Assembly (NCBI GenBank): GCA_013042495.1
Contig: JABDQB010000445.1
Span: forward strand, 1 to 17,689
Origin: Gemmatimonadota bacterium
GTDB lineage: Bacteria; Gemmatimonadota; Gemmatimonadetes; Palauibacterales; Palauibacteraceae
Direction of reading: 5' to 3'
Length of the DNA stretch: 17,689 nt
Position numbers and translations under genes: made by a program. The notes beneath the pieces were generated by a model, which saw nothing but the letters and a program-made list of their open reading frames with translations, was not told where the DNA came from and did not search any database. Numbering within the stretch: the stretch's first letter is position 1; every line of letters begins with the position of its first letter. Of the stretch, positions 7,260 through 14,743 are shown piece after piece.

Positions 7260-7326
7260 TTTTCGTCTCCTGGTGGCCCGTTCCCGCGGCAAGCGGGCAT
7301 AGCCTTGCGTGGTTCAGTGGTTCGGT

Positions 7327-8481
7327 TCAGCCCAATAACTTAACGGATCCAGACCGGTATCGCTCTAACCAGGCGTCCGCCCAGGCCTCGAACGCCGAAG
7401 CGAGAATCGCGTCACGGGCTTCGGCCGCCAGGTCTATCAGAAACGCCAGGTTGTGAAGTGACAGCAGGCGCAGTCCCAGGAGTTCGTCCGCCACGAACAA
7501 ATGGCGCAGATACGCCCGTGTGTAGTTCCGACAGCATTCACATCGGCAATCCGGGTCCAGGGGCCGCCTGTCACGGGCCAGCCCCGCCCTCTTGACGTTC
7601 AGTCTGCCGTCGCGCGTGAACGCCGTGCCGTTGCGACCGTTCCGGGTCGGTGCCACGCAGTCGAACATATCCACCCCGCGCCTCACGGCCTCCACGAGAT
7701 CCTCCGGGTAGCCGACACCCATCAGGTAGCGCGGCAGCGGCCGCGGCAGCGCCGGCTCAAGCACGTCCAACATCTCCAGGGTCACGTCCTTGCGCTCACC
7801 GACGGACAGGCCCCCGATGCCGATGCCACTCCATTCGCCCAACTCCAGCGTTCTCTCCAGGGATTCCAGCCGCAGGTCGCCGAACGACGCTCCCTGTACG
7901 ATCGGAAAAAGGAGGCCCCGCCCGCCACCGTCCTCCTCGAGCCCGGCGTGCCGGGCGCGACAGCGCTCGAGCCACAGGATCGTGCGATCCAACGCCACGC
8001 GCGCCGTCGGGCGGTCGGCCTGTCCGGGCGGACATTCGTCGAGCGCCATCATGATGTCGGATCCGAGCACCGCCTGAATCTCCACGGCTCGCTCGGGGGT
8101 CAGAAGGTGGCGGGATCCGTCGATATGGCTCTGGAAGGTCACACCTTCGTCTTCGACGCGATTGATACGGGCGAGCGAGAATACCTGAAACCCCCCCGAA
8201 TCCGTGAGAATCGGTCCGTCCCAGTGCATGAACCGGTGCAACCCGCCCATTTCGGCCATCACCTCGGTGCCCGGCCGCAGAAACAAGTGATAGGTGTTCG
8301 CCAGGATGATGCGGGAGCCGATCGAGCGCAGGTCTTCCGGCGTGAGAGACTTGACGGTTCCTTGCGTGCCGACGGGCATGAAGCAGGGGGTCGGGATCTC
8401 GCCGCGCTCCAGCCTCAGGAGGCCGGCACGAGCCCGGCCGTCCACGGCGCCGACGCTGAACCTCGTGTCCGATCCGCTCAT
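7327..8481 (-). CDS. tgt: tRNA-guanine(34) transglycosylase (Tgt)
   Basis: Tgt swaps guanine 34 of tRNAs with GUN anticodons for preQ1, a step of queuosine formation. The 384-residue TIM-barrel protein shows D94 in ILTDSGGFQVFSL (general acid/base), GVDMFDCVAPTRNGRNG with D271 as nucleophile, and the zinc site C312, C314, C317 and H343 in DCRCECC and LSLHN. Spacing of the zinc ligands matches the family. ATG 8481 is separated from the queA stop by one base, and the upstream in-frame ATG at 8505 would overlap queA. queA is the enzyme acting directly after Tgt, so the pair is a functional unit. The preQ1 synthesis genes (queC, queD, queE, queF) are not in the window. Confidence 0.97.
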   Translation of the reverse strand: MSGSDTRFSVGAVDGRARAGLLRLERGEIPTPCFMPVGTQGTVKSLTPEDLRSIGSRIILANTYHLFLRPGTEVMAEMGGLHRFMHWDGPILTDSGGFQVFSLARINRVEDEGVTFQSHIDGSRHLLTPERAVEIQAVLGSDIMMALDECPPGQADRPTARVALDRTILWLERCRARHAGLEEDGGGRGLLFPIVQGASFGDLRLESLERTLELGEWSGIGIGGLSVGERKDVTLEMLDVLEPALPRPLPRYLMGVGYPEDLVEAVRRGVDMFDCVAPTRNGRNGTAFTRDGRLNVKRAGLARDRRPLDPDCRCECCRNYTRAYLRHLFVADELLGLRLLSLHNLAFLIDLAAEARDAILASAFEAWADAWLERYRSGSVKLLG

Positions 8482-8482
8482 T

Positions 8483-9544
8483 TCACACCACCAGCATGGC
8501 GTCACCGTAGGAATAGAATCGGTAGCGCTGTTCGATCGCGTGCCGATACGCCGCCAGCGCCCTGTCCCGTCCCACCAGGGCCGCGACCAGCATCAGAAGG
8601 CTGGATCGTGGAAGGTGGAAGTTCGTGAGCAATCCGTCCACCGCCCGAAAGTGATACGGGGGGTAGATGAAGAGGTCGGTCCACCCACCTGCCGCGGCGA
8701 AGGAGCCGTCCGACGAGACCACCGTCTCCAGCGTCCGGGCTGATGTGGTCCCGACGGCCCACACGCGGCGCCCCGCGGCGCGCGTCCGGTTGAGAACTCG
8801 GGCCGACGCTTCGGAAAGTTGGTACCACTCCGAATGCATCCGGTGCTCCTCGACGACCTCGGCGTCGAGCGGCCGAAACGTGCCCACGCCCACGTGCAGC
8901 GTGACCGGAACGACGCTGATTCCGAGGGCCTCGGTTTGCTCGATCAAGCCCGTGGTGAAGTGGAGTCCGGCCGTGGGAGCCGCCACACTTCCTCGCTCTC
9001 GCGCATAGACCGTCTGGTACCGTTCGCGGTCCGCCGCGGTCTCCGCACGCTGTATGTACGGAGGAAGCGGAACCTGTCCGAAGCGCTCGACCAGGGCCCA
9101 TGCGTCCCCAGCTCCATGGAGGCGCACGCGCCGGCTTCCGTCCGGAAACGAATCCTCGACGCGTAGCTCGAACCCATCGGCGATTTCGACCACCCGGCCG
9201 GGCTTCAGCTTTCCGCCGGGGCGCACGAGCGCCTGCCACGTACGTCCGTCGTTCTCCTCGGGCAGTTGGCGGAGCAACAGGATCTCCGCCCTCGCGCCGG
9301 TAGGCTTCCGGCCGACCAGCCGGGCCGGGAATACGCGAGTGTCGTTGACCACGAGGGCGTCACCCTCGGTCAGGTAATCGAGGAGGTCTGGAAACCGGCG
9401 ATCCGCCATCCCCGGCTGCTCGCGGTCCAGAACCAGGAGTCGGCTCTTGTCCCTCCGATCCGCCGGATGGCTGGCGATGAGGTCCTCGGGAAGCGGATAG
9501 TCGAAATCGGCCGTGTGTAGCGGGGATGCGGGTTCAGGCGTCAT
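8483..9544 (-). CDS. queA: S-adenosylmethionine:tRNA ribosyltransferase-isomerase QueA
   Basis: QueA moves the ribosyl part of SAM onto preQ1 in tRNA to give epoxyqueuosine. The protein has 353 residues, normal for the family. Conserved stretches are DFDYPLPEDLIA (13-24), LVVNDTRVFPARL (64-76), GSVAAPTAGLHFT, HVGVGTFRP, VGTTSARTLE, and TNFHLPRSSLLMLV near the C-terminus. ATG 9544 lies inside the end of ruvB (11-base overlap). The signal upstream is weak, with AGGA about 10 bases away, so translation may depend on ruvB. Its in-frame upstream extension to 9634 lies within ruvB and shows no conserved sequence. tgt follows after one base. Confidence 0.96.
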   Translation of the reverse strand: MTPEPASPLHTADFDYPLPEDLIASHPADRRDKSRLLVLDREQPGMADRRFPDLLDYLTEGDALVVNDTRVFPARLVGRKPTGARAEILLLRQLPEENDGRTWQALVRPGGKLKPGRVVEIADGFELRVEDSFPDGSRRVRLHGAGDAWALVERFGQVPLPPYIQRAETAADRERYQTVYARERGSVAAPTAGLHFTTGLIEQTEALGISVVPVTLHVGVGTFRPLDAEVVEEHRMHSEWYQLSEASARVLNRTRAAGRRVWAVGTTSARTLETVVSSDGSFAAAGGWTDLFIYPPYHFRAVDGLLTNFHLPRSSLLMLVAALVGRDRALAAYRHAIEQRYRFYSYGDAMLVV

Positions 9545-10580
9545 CCCCGAACAGTCCTGCCTGGGCCGGCGATCCGTCCGGTGGAAGCGCGTAGCCGAAG
9601 CGCTGGAAGGCCCTGGGCGTAGCCACCCGTCCACGCGCCGTCCGGTGCAGATAGCCGTTCTGAATCAGGTACGGTTCATACACTTCCTCGAGCGTGGAAG
9701 CGTCCTCTCCCACCGCTACCGCAAGGGAACCGAGCCCCACCGGCCCGCCCCCGAAGTTCTCGATGATGGCTCGAAGGACCCGCGCGTCCATCTCGTCGAG
9801 GCCATACTCGTCCACGTTCAGCATTTCCAACGCGTTCCGCGCGGTGTCTCCGTCGATCCGGCCGTCCGACTTCACCTGTGCGTAGTCCCTCACTCTCCGC
9901 AGCAGCCGATTGGCGATGCGAGGCGTGCCGCGGGACCGGCGGGCGATCTCTGCCGCCCCGTCCTGGTCGATCGAAACCCCGAATATCTCGGCAGAGCGCT
10001 CGACGATCTGGTGGAGTTCCTCCGGCGGATAGTAGTTGAGTCTCTCGATCACCCCGAAACGTGCCCTCATGGGCGCGGTGAGCAGTCCGAACCGGGTGGT
10101 GGCGCCGATCAGCGTGAACTCTTCGATCTTCATTGAAACCGTCTGAGCCCGGGCTCCCTCGCTGAGCCGGATCTCGATCCGATAGTCTTCCATCGCCGGA
10201 TAAAGATACTCCTCGATGACCGGCCGAAGGCGATGTATCTCGTCGATGAACAGGATGTCGCCGTGTTCGAGATTGGTCAGGAGGCCGGCCAGGTCGCCGG
10301 GCTTCTCGAGCACCGGGCCCGAAGTGATCTTGATATTCACATCGAGTTCGCGGGCCATCAGGATGGCCAACGTCGTCTTGCCGAGACCGGGCGGACCGAA
10401 GAACAGCGTGTGGTCCAGGGCCTCCTGGCGCTGCAAGGCGGCCTGGATGTAGACGTCCAGCGCCTCCTTCACCTTCTCCTGCCCGACGAACTCCGCCAAC
10501 CGGTCCGGGCGCAGGGAACGCTCGTGACCCCCTTCCCCTTCAAGTGGCCTGGGAGTCGTCACTTCCACGCGTTCGGACAT
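9534..10580 (-). CDS. ruvB: Holliday junction branch-migration ATPase RuvB
   Basis: RuvB is the hexameric AAA+ motor that drives branch migration of Holliday junctions with RuvA. The protein has 348 residues. It carries RSLRPDRLAEFVGQ (21-34), Walker A GPPGLGKTT (62-70), Walker B ILFIDEIHRL (109-118), sensor 1 in IGATTR, an arginine-rich loop MRARFG and sensor 2 in GTPRIANRLLRRVRDYA. The C-terminal winged-helix domain contains GGGPVGL and QNGYLHRTARGR. I prefer ATG 10580 because GGAGAG lies about 6 bases upstream. Starts at 10601 (ATG overlapping the ruvA stop by one base) and 10604 (GTG) are also in frame and would add 7 or 8 residues, but lack a Shine-Dalgarno sequence. queA overlaps its end. 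Confidence 0.97.
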   Translation of the reverse strand: MSERVEVTTPRPLEGEGGHERSLRPDRLAEFVGQEKVKEALDVYIQAALQRQEALDHTLFFGPPGLGKTTLAILMARELDVNIKITSGPVLEKPGDLAGLLTNLEHGDILFIDEIHRLRPVIEEYLYPAMEDYRIEIRLSEGARAQTVSMKIEEFTLIGATTRFGLLTAPMRARFGVIERLNYYPPEELHQIVERSAEIFGVSIDQDGAAEIARRSRGTPRIANRLLRRVRDYAQVKSDGRIDGDTARNALEMLNVDEYGLDEMDARVLRAIIENFGGGPVGLGSLAVAVGEDASTLEEVYEPYLIQNGYLHRTARGRVATPRAFQRFGYALPPDGSPAQAGLFGDDA

Positions 10581-10600
10581 CGGGCTCTCCGGGGTTTCCA

Positions 10601-11194
10601 TCACAGGTGCCGAAGGGCGGCTCGGATCAGCTCCTCGGTATCGACGTCTCCATCGACCTCGCGACGCGCCGCTCGCAGTGCGCTCTCGCTCTCGATTTGC
10701 GAGTACCCCAGGGCCCGTAGCGCCTCCAGTGCCGCCACTCCACCCTCGAGTGGCTCGTCCTCGGGCCCTGACCCCGCGAGGGTCGCCAGGTCATCGAGCT
10801 TGTCGGCGAGCTCAAGCGCCATCCGTTCGGCCGTCTTGCGTCCGACCCCGCTCACCAACTGCAGGGTCTCGTGATTGCGGCTCCGGAGCGCGCTGACGAT
10901 GCGTTTCGCCGGAAGTGTACCCAGAATCGCGAGCGCGAGGCGCGGACCCACGCCGGAGGCGCCCTGCAGGCGAAGAAACAGCTCCCGGTCCACGGAACTG
11001 CCGAAGCCGAAAAGCTCGAGCGCATCGTCCCGTGAAACGAGCGCCGTGTGCAGGTCGACCTCTCCCCCGGGTTGCGGAAGACCCTCGAACACCCGCGCCG
11101 GGACGATGATCTCGTAGCCGACCCCCGCCACCGTCATGACCTCGAGCCGATCGCCCCGGACGGCCGCCAGCTCTCCCCGCACGCGGCTGATCAC
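10601..11194 (-). CDS. ruvA: Holliday junction DNA helicase subunit RuvA
   Basis: RuvA binds four-way DNA junctions as a tetramer and loads RuvB. The protein has 197 residues, usual length. The N-terminal OB-fold begins MISRVRGELA and includes VAGVGYEIIVP (22-32). Two helix-hairpin-helix motifs follow, LQGASGVGPRLALAIL (76-91) and LVSGVGRKTAERMALEL (113-129). The C-terminal RuvB-contacting domain is EALRALGYSQIESESALRAA (157-176). The start is GTG 11194, overlapping the ruvC stop as GTGA, a sign of translational coupling. The longer reading to 11512 lies over ruvC and is only its shadow. Order ruvC-ruvA-ruvB is the common one. Confidence 0.96.
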   Translation of the reverse strand: MISRVRGELAAVRGDRLEVMTVAGVGYEIIVPARVFEGLPQPGGEVDLHTALVSRDDALELFGFGSSVDRELFLRLQGASGVGPRLALAILGTLPAKRIVSALRSRNHETLQLVSGVGRKTAERMALELADKLDDLATLAGSGPEDEPLEGGVAALEALRALGYSQIESESALRAARREVDGDVDTEELIRAALRHL

Positions 11195-11697
11195 AGGGCG
11201 GCCCCACCGTCGCGGCGGGCCAGCGGTCCCGTCCCGATGATCAAGTGACACAGGGCTGCGGCACAGCCATCCGATGCGTCCGAGGGTCGCGGTGGTTCCG
11301 CCAGCCCCAGGAGCTTCTGTACCATGAATCCCACCTGTGTCTTGGTAGCTCGCCCCGTTCCCACGACGGCCTTCTTGATCTCCGCCGGCGGGTACTCCGC
11401 GACGGCCAATCCGTGTTCCGCTCCAGCCAGAAGCGCTACGCCTCGCGCGTGCGCCAAAACGACCGCTGTTCGCGGGTTCTCTCGATAGAACACGCCCTCG
11501 ACGGCCATGCAATCCGGCTCCAACCGTTCGATCACGGCCTGTATGTCACTGTAGATGTGCAGGAGGCGTACGGCCAGATCACCCTTCCGCGGCGACCGAA
11601 TCACGCCGCATTCGACGAGGCGGCAATCGGTTCCCCGGCCTTCGACTACCCCGTACCCGGTTACCGTGGATCCGGGGTCGATCCCCAGGACTCGCAC
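11191..11697 (-). CDS. ruvC: Crossover junction endodeoxyribonuclease RuvC
   Basis: RuvC resolves Holliday junctions by paired symmetrical cuts, acting with RuvAB. The protein has 168 residues. The four acidic catalytic residues are visible: D7 in VLGIDPGST, E67 in MAVEGVFY, and D140 and D143 in SDASDGCAAALCH. RENPRTAVVLAHARG and EYPPAEIKKAVVGTGRATK are further conserved stretches. The start is GTG 11697, fixed by the family N-terminus. Its Shine-Dalgarno sequence is weak (AGAGA), and the start codon partly overlaps one arm of an inverted repeat (separate entry). The gap to yebC is 50 bases; ruvA overlaps its stop by 4 bases. Confidence 0.96.
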   Translation of the reverse strand: MRVLGIDPGSTVTGYGVVEGRGTDCRLVECGVIRSPRKGDLAVRLLHIYSDIQAVIERLEPDCMAVEGVFYRENPRTAVVLAHARGVALLAGAEHGLAVAEYPPAEIKKAVVGTGRATKTQVGFMVQKLLGLAEPPRPSDASDGCAAALCHLIIGTGPLARRDGGAAL

Positions 11698-11742
11698 CGG
11701 GTCTCTAGCCTGCCGGCCGAGCTACTGCGCGCCCGACCCGGT
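11696..11742 (-). promoter_or_regulatory. Inverted repeat that reaches into the ruvC start codon
   Basis: On the plus strand, accgggtc (11696-11703) and gacccggt (11735-11742) are exact 8-base reverse complements separated by 31 bases. A smaller tagc/gcta pair lies inside. In the transcript the downstream arm ends in the GU of the ruvC GUG start, so a hairpin could hide the start and the weak ribosome binding site. This is a sequence observation only; no regulatory function is shown, and GC-rich DNA makes such pairs less rare. Confidence 0.35.
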
Positions 11743-11747
11743 TGGCT

Positions 11748-12497
11748 TCAGCTTTCGAGCGACGCGAACGCTTCGTCATCCACCTCGAAGTTGGAGTAAA
11801 GCTTCAAAACGTCGTCCTGCTCTTCCAGCGTCGTCACGAGCTTGATCAGCCTCTCCGCCTCTCGCCCCTCCACTTTCACCGTCGTGGTCGGAAGCAGAGC
11901 CAGTTCGGCCTCCTCGAACTCGATTCCCTGCTCGCGAAGACTATCCTGGACCACGTGGAAATCCGCGACCGACGTGCTGAGGACGTGCACGCCTTCGTCG
12001 GTGATCATGTCCTCGGCCCCGGCCCCGAGCGCCGACTCGAGAGCGGCTTCCTCGTCGTAGCGTTCCACATCCAGATAGATCTGGCCCTTCCGCTCGAACA
12101 TCCAGGCCACCGAGCCGCTCTGACCGAGGTTTCCGCCGCCCTTGCTCATGATATGCCGGATTTCGGCCACCGTACGGTTCGTGTTGTCCGTGACGCATTC
12201 GAGGAATATCGCCACGCCGCCCGGACCGTATCCTTCGTACGTCGCCTCCTCGAAGGTCATGCCCGGCAACTCTCCCGTGCCCTTCTTTATGGCGCGGTCG
12301 ATATTCGCCTGCGGCATGTTCTCGGCTTTCGCGTTGGCGATCGCCGTGCGCAGCCGGGGATTGAAGTTGGGCTCGCCGCCGCCCTGGCGGGCAGCCACGG
12401 CGATCTCCCGTCCCATCTTCGAAAACCGTTTTCCGCGGGCCTGATCGTTGACCGCCTTCTGGCGCTTGATCTGAGCCCATTTGCTGTGTCCCGCCAA
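11748..12497 (-). CDS. yebC: YebC/PmpR family protein (DNA-binding or ribosome-associated factor)
   Basis: The 249-residue protein matches the YebC/PmpR family along its full length. It starts MAGHSKWAQIKRQKAVND (the family signature), then GKRFSKMGREI, NPRLRTAIANAKAENMP, KKGTG, YEGYGPGGVA, TDNTNRT and KGGGNLGQSGSVAWMFERKG. The family was long annotated as a transcriptional regulator; more recent work links some members to translation, and the position next to an EF-G relative fits that loosely. The start codon is TTG at 12497, fixed by the conserved MAGHSKW start, with GAGGAAG just upstream. ruvC follows at a short distance, the usual yebC-ruvC order. It lies 30 bases after the EF-G2 stop. 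Confidence 0.95.
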   Translation of the reverse strand: MAGHSKWAQIKRQKAVNDQARGKRFSKMGREIAVAARQGGGEPNFNPRLRTAIANAKAENMPQANIDRAIKKGTGELPGMTFEEATYEGYGPGGVAIFLECVTDNTNRTVAEIRHIMSKGGGNLGQSGSVAWMFERKGQIYLDVERYDEEAALESALGAGAEDMITDEGVHVLSTSVADFHVVQDSLREQGIEFEEAELALLPTTTVKVEGREAERLIKLVTTLEEQDDVLKLYSNFEVDDEAFASLES

Positions 12498-12527
12498 ACT
12501 TCCTCGCCTCTTCCTCGAGCACCGCGC

Positions 12528-14624
12528 TCAGTGGTTCTCTGCTTCCTTCCGGGCTGCCGCCTCGGCGATGATCTTCTGCGTCACGTCCGCCGGTGCCGGC
12601 TCGTAACCCGTCAGGTCCCTGGCATGCGCGCCCTTGCCCTGGGTCAGCGAACGCAGCGCCGTCGAGTACCGGTACATCTCCGACTGCGGAACCTTGGCCT
12701 TCACCACCTGCCAGTGTCCGTCCGTGTCCATGCCCATGATGCGGCCGCGACGCTGATTGAGGTCACCGATGACCTCGCCCATGAACTCCTCGGGGGTCCG
12801 GACCTCCACTTCCAGGATCGGTTCCAGAATGATCGGACGAGCTTCCCGGGCCACCTTCTGAAAGGCCATCGACCCCGCGACCTTGAAGGCCTGTTCGGAG
12901 CTGTCCACCGCGTGATACGACCCGTCGTAGCACTCCACGGCGACGTCCACCACCGGGTACCCGGCCAGAATCCCCCTGGCGAGTGCCTCCTGCACTCCCT
13001 TGCCCACGGCCGGCACGAACTTACTGGGGATCACACCGCCAACGATCTTGCTGATGAACTCGAAGCCCTCGCCTCGGGTGCGAGGTGCCAGGCGAAGCCA
13101 GCAATCACCGTACTGCCCCCGACCACCGGTCTGCTTCTTGTACCGGCCCTGCCCCTGCGCTTTCTTCGTGATCGTCTCACGATAGGCGATGCGCGGCGCC
13201 TCCGTCTCCACGTTCACGCTGAATTTCCGCTTCAAGCGCTCCATCGCGACGTTGAGGTGGAGCTCGCCGAGTCCGTGGGCGATCGTCTGGCCGAGTTCCG
13301 GATCGAACGCGGCGATGAACGTCGGGTCCTCCTCGTGTACCCGGTTCAACCCGTTGGCCAGCCGGTCTTCCTCTCCACGCGAGGCCGGAAAGATCGCGAT
13401 CGCGATGTCCGGCTTGGGCCAGTTGATCGGCGCGAGCCGAAGGTCTTTGCCCTGCTCGCACAGGGTGTCGCCCGTATGGGTGTCCTTGAGCTTGGCGACC
13501 ACTCCGATGTCCCCGGCGTGCAGGACCTCGACTTCCGAGCGGCTGCCCCCGTCGGGAATGGCTGGGTGAGTGAGCCGTTCCGTCGCCGCACGCCCGGGAT
13601 TGGAGACCGTGATGCCGCCACGCACGGAACCGGAAAACACCCGGAAGTAGGTCAGCTCGCCGACCCGCGGCTCCTGCGTCGTCTTGAACACGATCGCCGC
13701 CAGCGGCTCCGAGTCCAACGGCTTGAGCTCGGTGACGTCACCCTTCGCGGAGCTGGCTTCGACCGACCCGGCATCGACCGGCGACGGCATGAGCTCTACC
13801 AGTTTGTTCATGACGGCACGGACGCCGCGGCCCGTTTCGCCCGAACCACAGAAGATCGGGAACAGCTCGCCGCGCCACATGGCCGACGACATGGCCGCCA
13901 GGACCTTCTCGCGGTCCAGCTCCTCGCCCTCCAGGTACGCTTCCAACAGTTCGTCATCGGTGGTGGCAATCGTCTCGATCAACTGCTCGCGGTACGTCTC
14001 CACCGTGTCGAGAAGCTCGCTCGGGATCTCCGTTTCCTCGTAATCGCCCTTGGCCGAACCGGTCTTGTAGATGTGGGCCTTGTTCGAGAACAGGTTCACG
14101 ATCCCGCGGAATCCGTCACCGGAGCCGATGGGGACCTCGACCGGGATCGCCTCCCCCGAGAGGGTATCCCGGATCTGCTCGAAGCACTTCTCGAAGCTCG
14201 CGTTCTCGCGGTCGATCATGGAAACGAAGAGCATGCGGGGCAGCGAACGCCTCGCGCAGGCCGCCCAGACACGCTCGGTGCCTACCTCGACCCCGCTCGT
14301 GGCGCTCACCACGACCAGGCCGCCATCCACAACGCGCACTCCCGCTTCCACCTCCCCGAAGAAATCCAGGTATCCAGGTGTGTCGATCAGGTTGAGCTTC
14401 GTGCCCATCCACTCGGCACGGGCCACAGCCAGGTTGATGGAAATGCCGTGATCGTGCTCTTCGGGAGTGAAGTCGGTGTGGGCGGTGCCGTTCTCTACCG
14501 AGCCTCGCCGCGTGGTGGAACCGGCTATGAAGCACATGGCGTCGACCAGCGTCGTCTTCCCGCAGCCGCCATGACCGAGAACCGCGATATTTCTGATGTC
14601 GGAGGAACCGTACACGGTACCCAT
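12528..14624 (-). CDS. Elongation factor G-like GTPase (EF-G2/FusA2 type)
   Basis: This 698-residue protein has the full EF-G domain order: GTPase domain with insert (about 1-290), domain II, domain III, domain IV (YRETITKKAQGQGRYKKQTGGRG onward) and domain V (RPIILEPILEVEVRTPEEFMGEVIGDLNQRRG). It is not canonical FusA. The P-loop is GHGGCGKT (17-24) instead of GHIDAGKT, switch I ends in HGISIN rather than RGITIT, G3 is DTPGYLDF with Tyr85 at the usual catalytic His, and G4 is SMID (135-138) instead of NKMD. RRGSVENGTAHTDFTPEE resembles the EF-G-2 subfamily of Thermus and others. That subfamily's role is not settled. ATG 14624 has a perfect AGGAGGTGA upstream. yebC follows. Housekeeping fusA is presumably elsewhere in the genome. 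Confidence 0.9.
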   Translation of the reverse strand: MGTVYGSSDIRNIAVLGHGGCGKTTLVDAMCFIAGSTTRRGSVENGTAHTDFTPEEHDHGISINLAVARAEWMGTKLNLIDTPGYLDFFGEVEAGVRVVDGGLVVVSATSGVEVGTERVWAACARRSLPRMLFVSMIDRENASFEKCFEQIRDTLSGEAIPVEVPIGSGDGFRGIVNLFSNKAHIYKTGSAKGDYEETEIPSELLDTVETYREQLIETIATTDDELLEAYLEGEELDREKVLAAMSSAMWRGELFPIFCGSGETGRGVRAVMNKLVELMPSPVDAGSVEASSAKGDVTELKPLDSEPLAAIVFKTTQEPRVGELTYFRVFSGSVRGGITVSNPGRAATERLTHPAIPDGGSRSEVEVLHAGDIGVVAKLKDTHTGDTLCEQGKDLRLAPINWPKPDIAIAIFPASRGEEDRLANGLNRVHEEDPTFIAAFDPELGQTIAHGLGELHLNVAMERLKRKFSVNVETEAPRIAYRETITKKAQGQGRYKKQTGGRGQYGDCWLRLAPRTRGEGFEFISKIVGGVIPSKFVPAVGKGVQEALARGILAGYPVVDVAVECYDGSYHAVDSSEQAFKVAGSMAFQKVAREARPIILEPILEVEVRTPEEFMGEVIGDLNQRRGRIMGMDTDGHWQVVKAKVPQSEMYRYSTALRSLTQGKGAHARDLTGYEPAPADVTQKIIAEAAARKEAENH

Positions 14625-14630
14625 CGCACC

Positions 14631-14640
14631 TCACCTCCTG
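14631..14640 (-). promoter_or_regulatory. Strong Shine-Dalgarno sequence of the EF-G2 gene
   Basis: Reading on the minus strand, CAGGAGGTGA lies here, with AGGAGGTGA a full-length match to the bacterial anti-Shine-Dalgarno sequence and 6 bases between it and the ATG. It is the best ribosome binding site in the window and confirms the start at 14624. Most neighbouring genes have much weaker signals, suggesting this gene is translated efficiently and independently. Confidence 0.7.
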
Positions 14641-14655
14641 TCTGGGGTCACGTCC

Positions 14656-14682
14656 AAAAGGCCCCTACGGCGCGGCGGGGCC
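14656..14682 (-). terminator. Terminator-like hairpin in the EF-G2 leader
   Basis: On the minus strand GGCCCC (14682-14677) and GGGGCC (14665-14660) form a 6-bp all-GC stem around an 11-base loop, followed directly by TTTT (14659-14656). This could end transcription from the rhomboid operon, or act as an attenuator if the promoter at 14700-14728 is real, because it lies between that promoter and the EF-G2 start. The T-tract is short and the loop is large, so the call is tentative. Confidence 0.3.
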
Positions 14683-14701
14683 ACATCGCAGGGGGCCACA
14701 T
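14677..14701 (-). repeat. 10-bp direct repeat in the EF-G2 leader
   Basis: The plus-strand sequence ggggccacat occurs exactly twice, at 14677-14686 and 14692-14701, with start-to-start spacing of 15 bases. The upstream copy (as transcribed) touches the possible -10 element. Either copy supplies a GGCCCC that could pair with GGGGCC at 14660-14665, so alternative hairpins are possible. It might be an operator or part of an RNA switch; nothing beyond the repeat itself supports this. Confidence 0.4.
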
Positions 14702-14728
14702 AGTAGAAAAGACCTCGCCTCGTGGAAA
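14700..14728 (-). promoter_or_regulatory. Possible sigma70-type promoter for the EF-G2 operon
   Basis: On the minus strand a -35-like TTTCCA (14728-14723) and a -10-like TACTAT (14705-14700) are separated by exactly 17 bases. Each matches 4 of 6 consensus positions. Transcription would begin near 14693, giving a leader of about 69 bases before the ATG at 14624. The placement in the window's only sizeable intergenic gap supports it, but matches of this quality are not decisive. Confidence 0.35.
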
Positions 14729-14743
14729 GGGGCGACGTCGGCC

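Noticed and set aside
7276..7298. Short GC hairpins (cccgc/gcggg, or gcccg/cgggc) between tgt and yajC as a terminator
   Set aside because: The stems are only 5 bp, compete with each other, and have no T-tract. The gap is short and the genes are in a usual operon order.
7311..7330. Direct repeat ggttcag-tggttc-ggttcag at the tgt stop as an attachment site or operator
   Set aside because: Only 7-base units, one of them inside coding sequence, with no integrase or regulator gene nearby.
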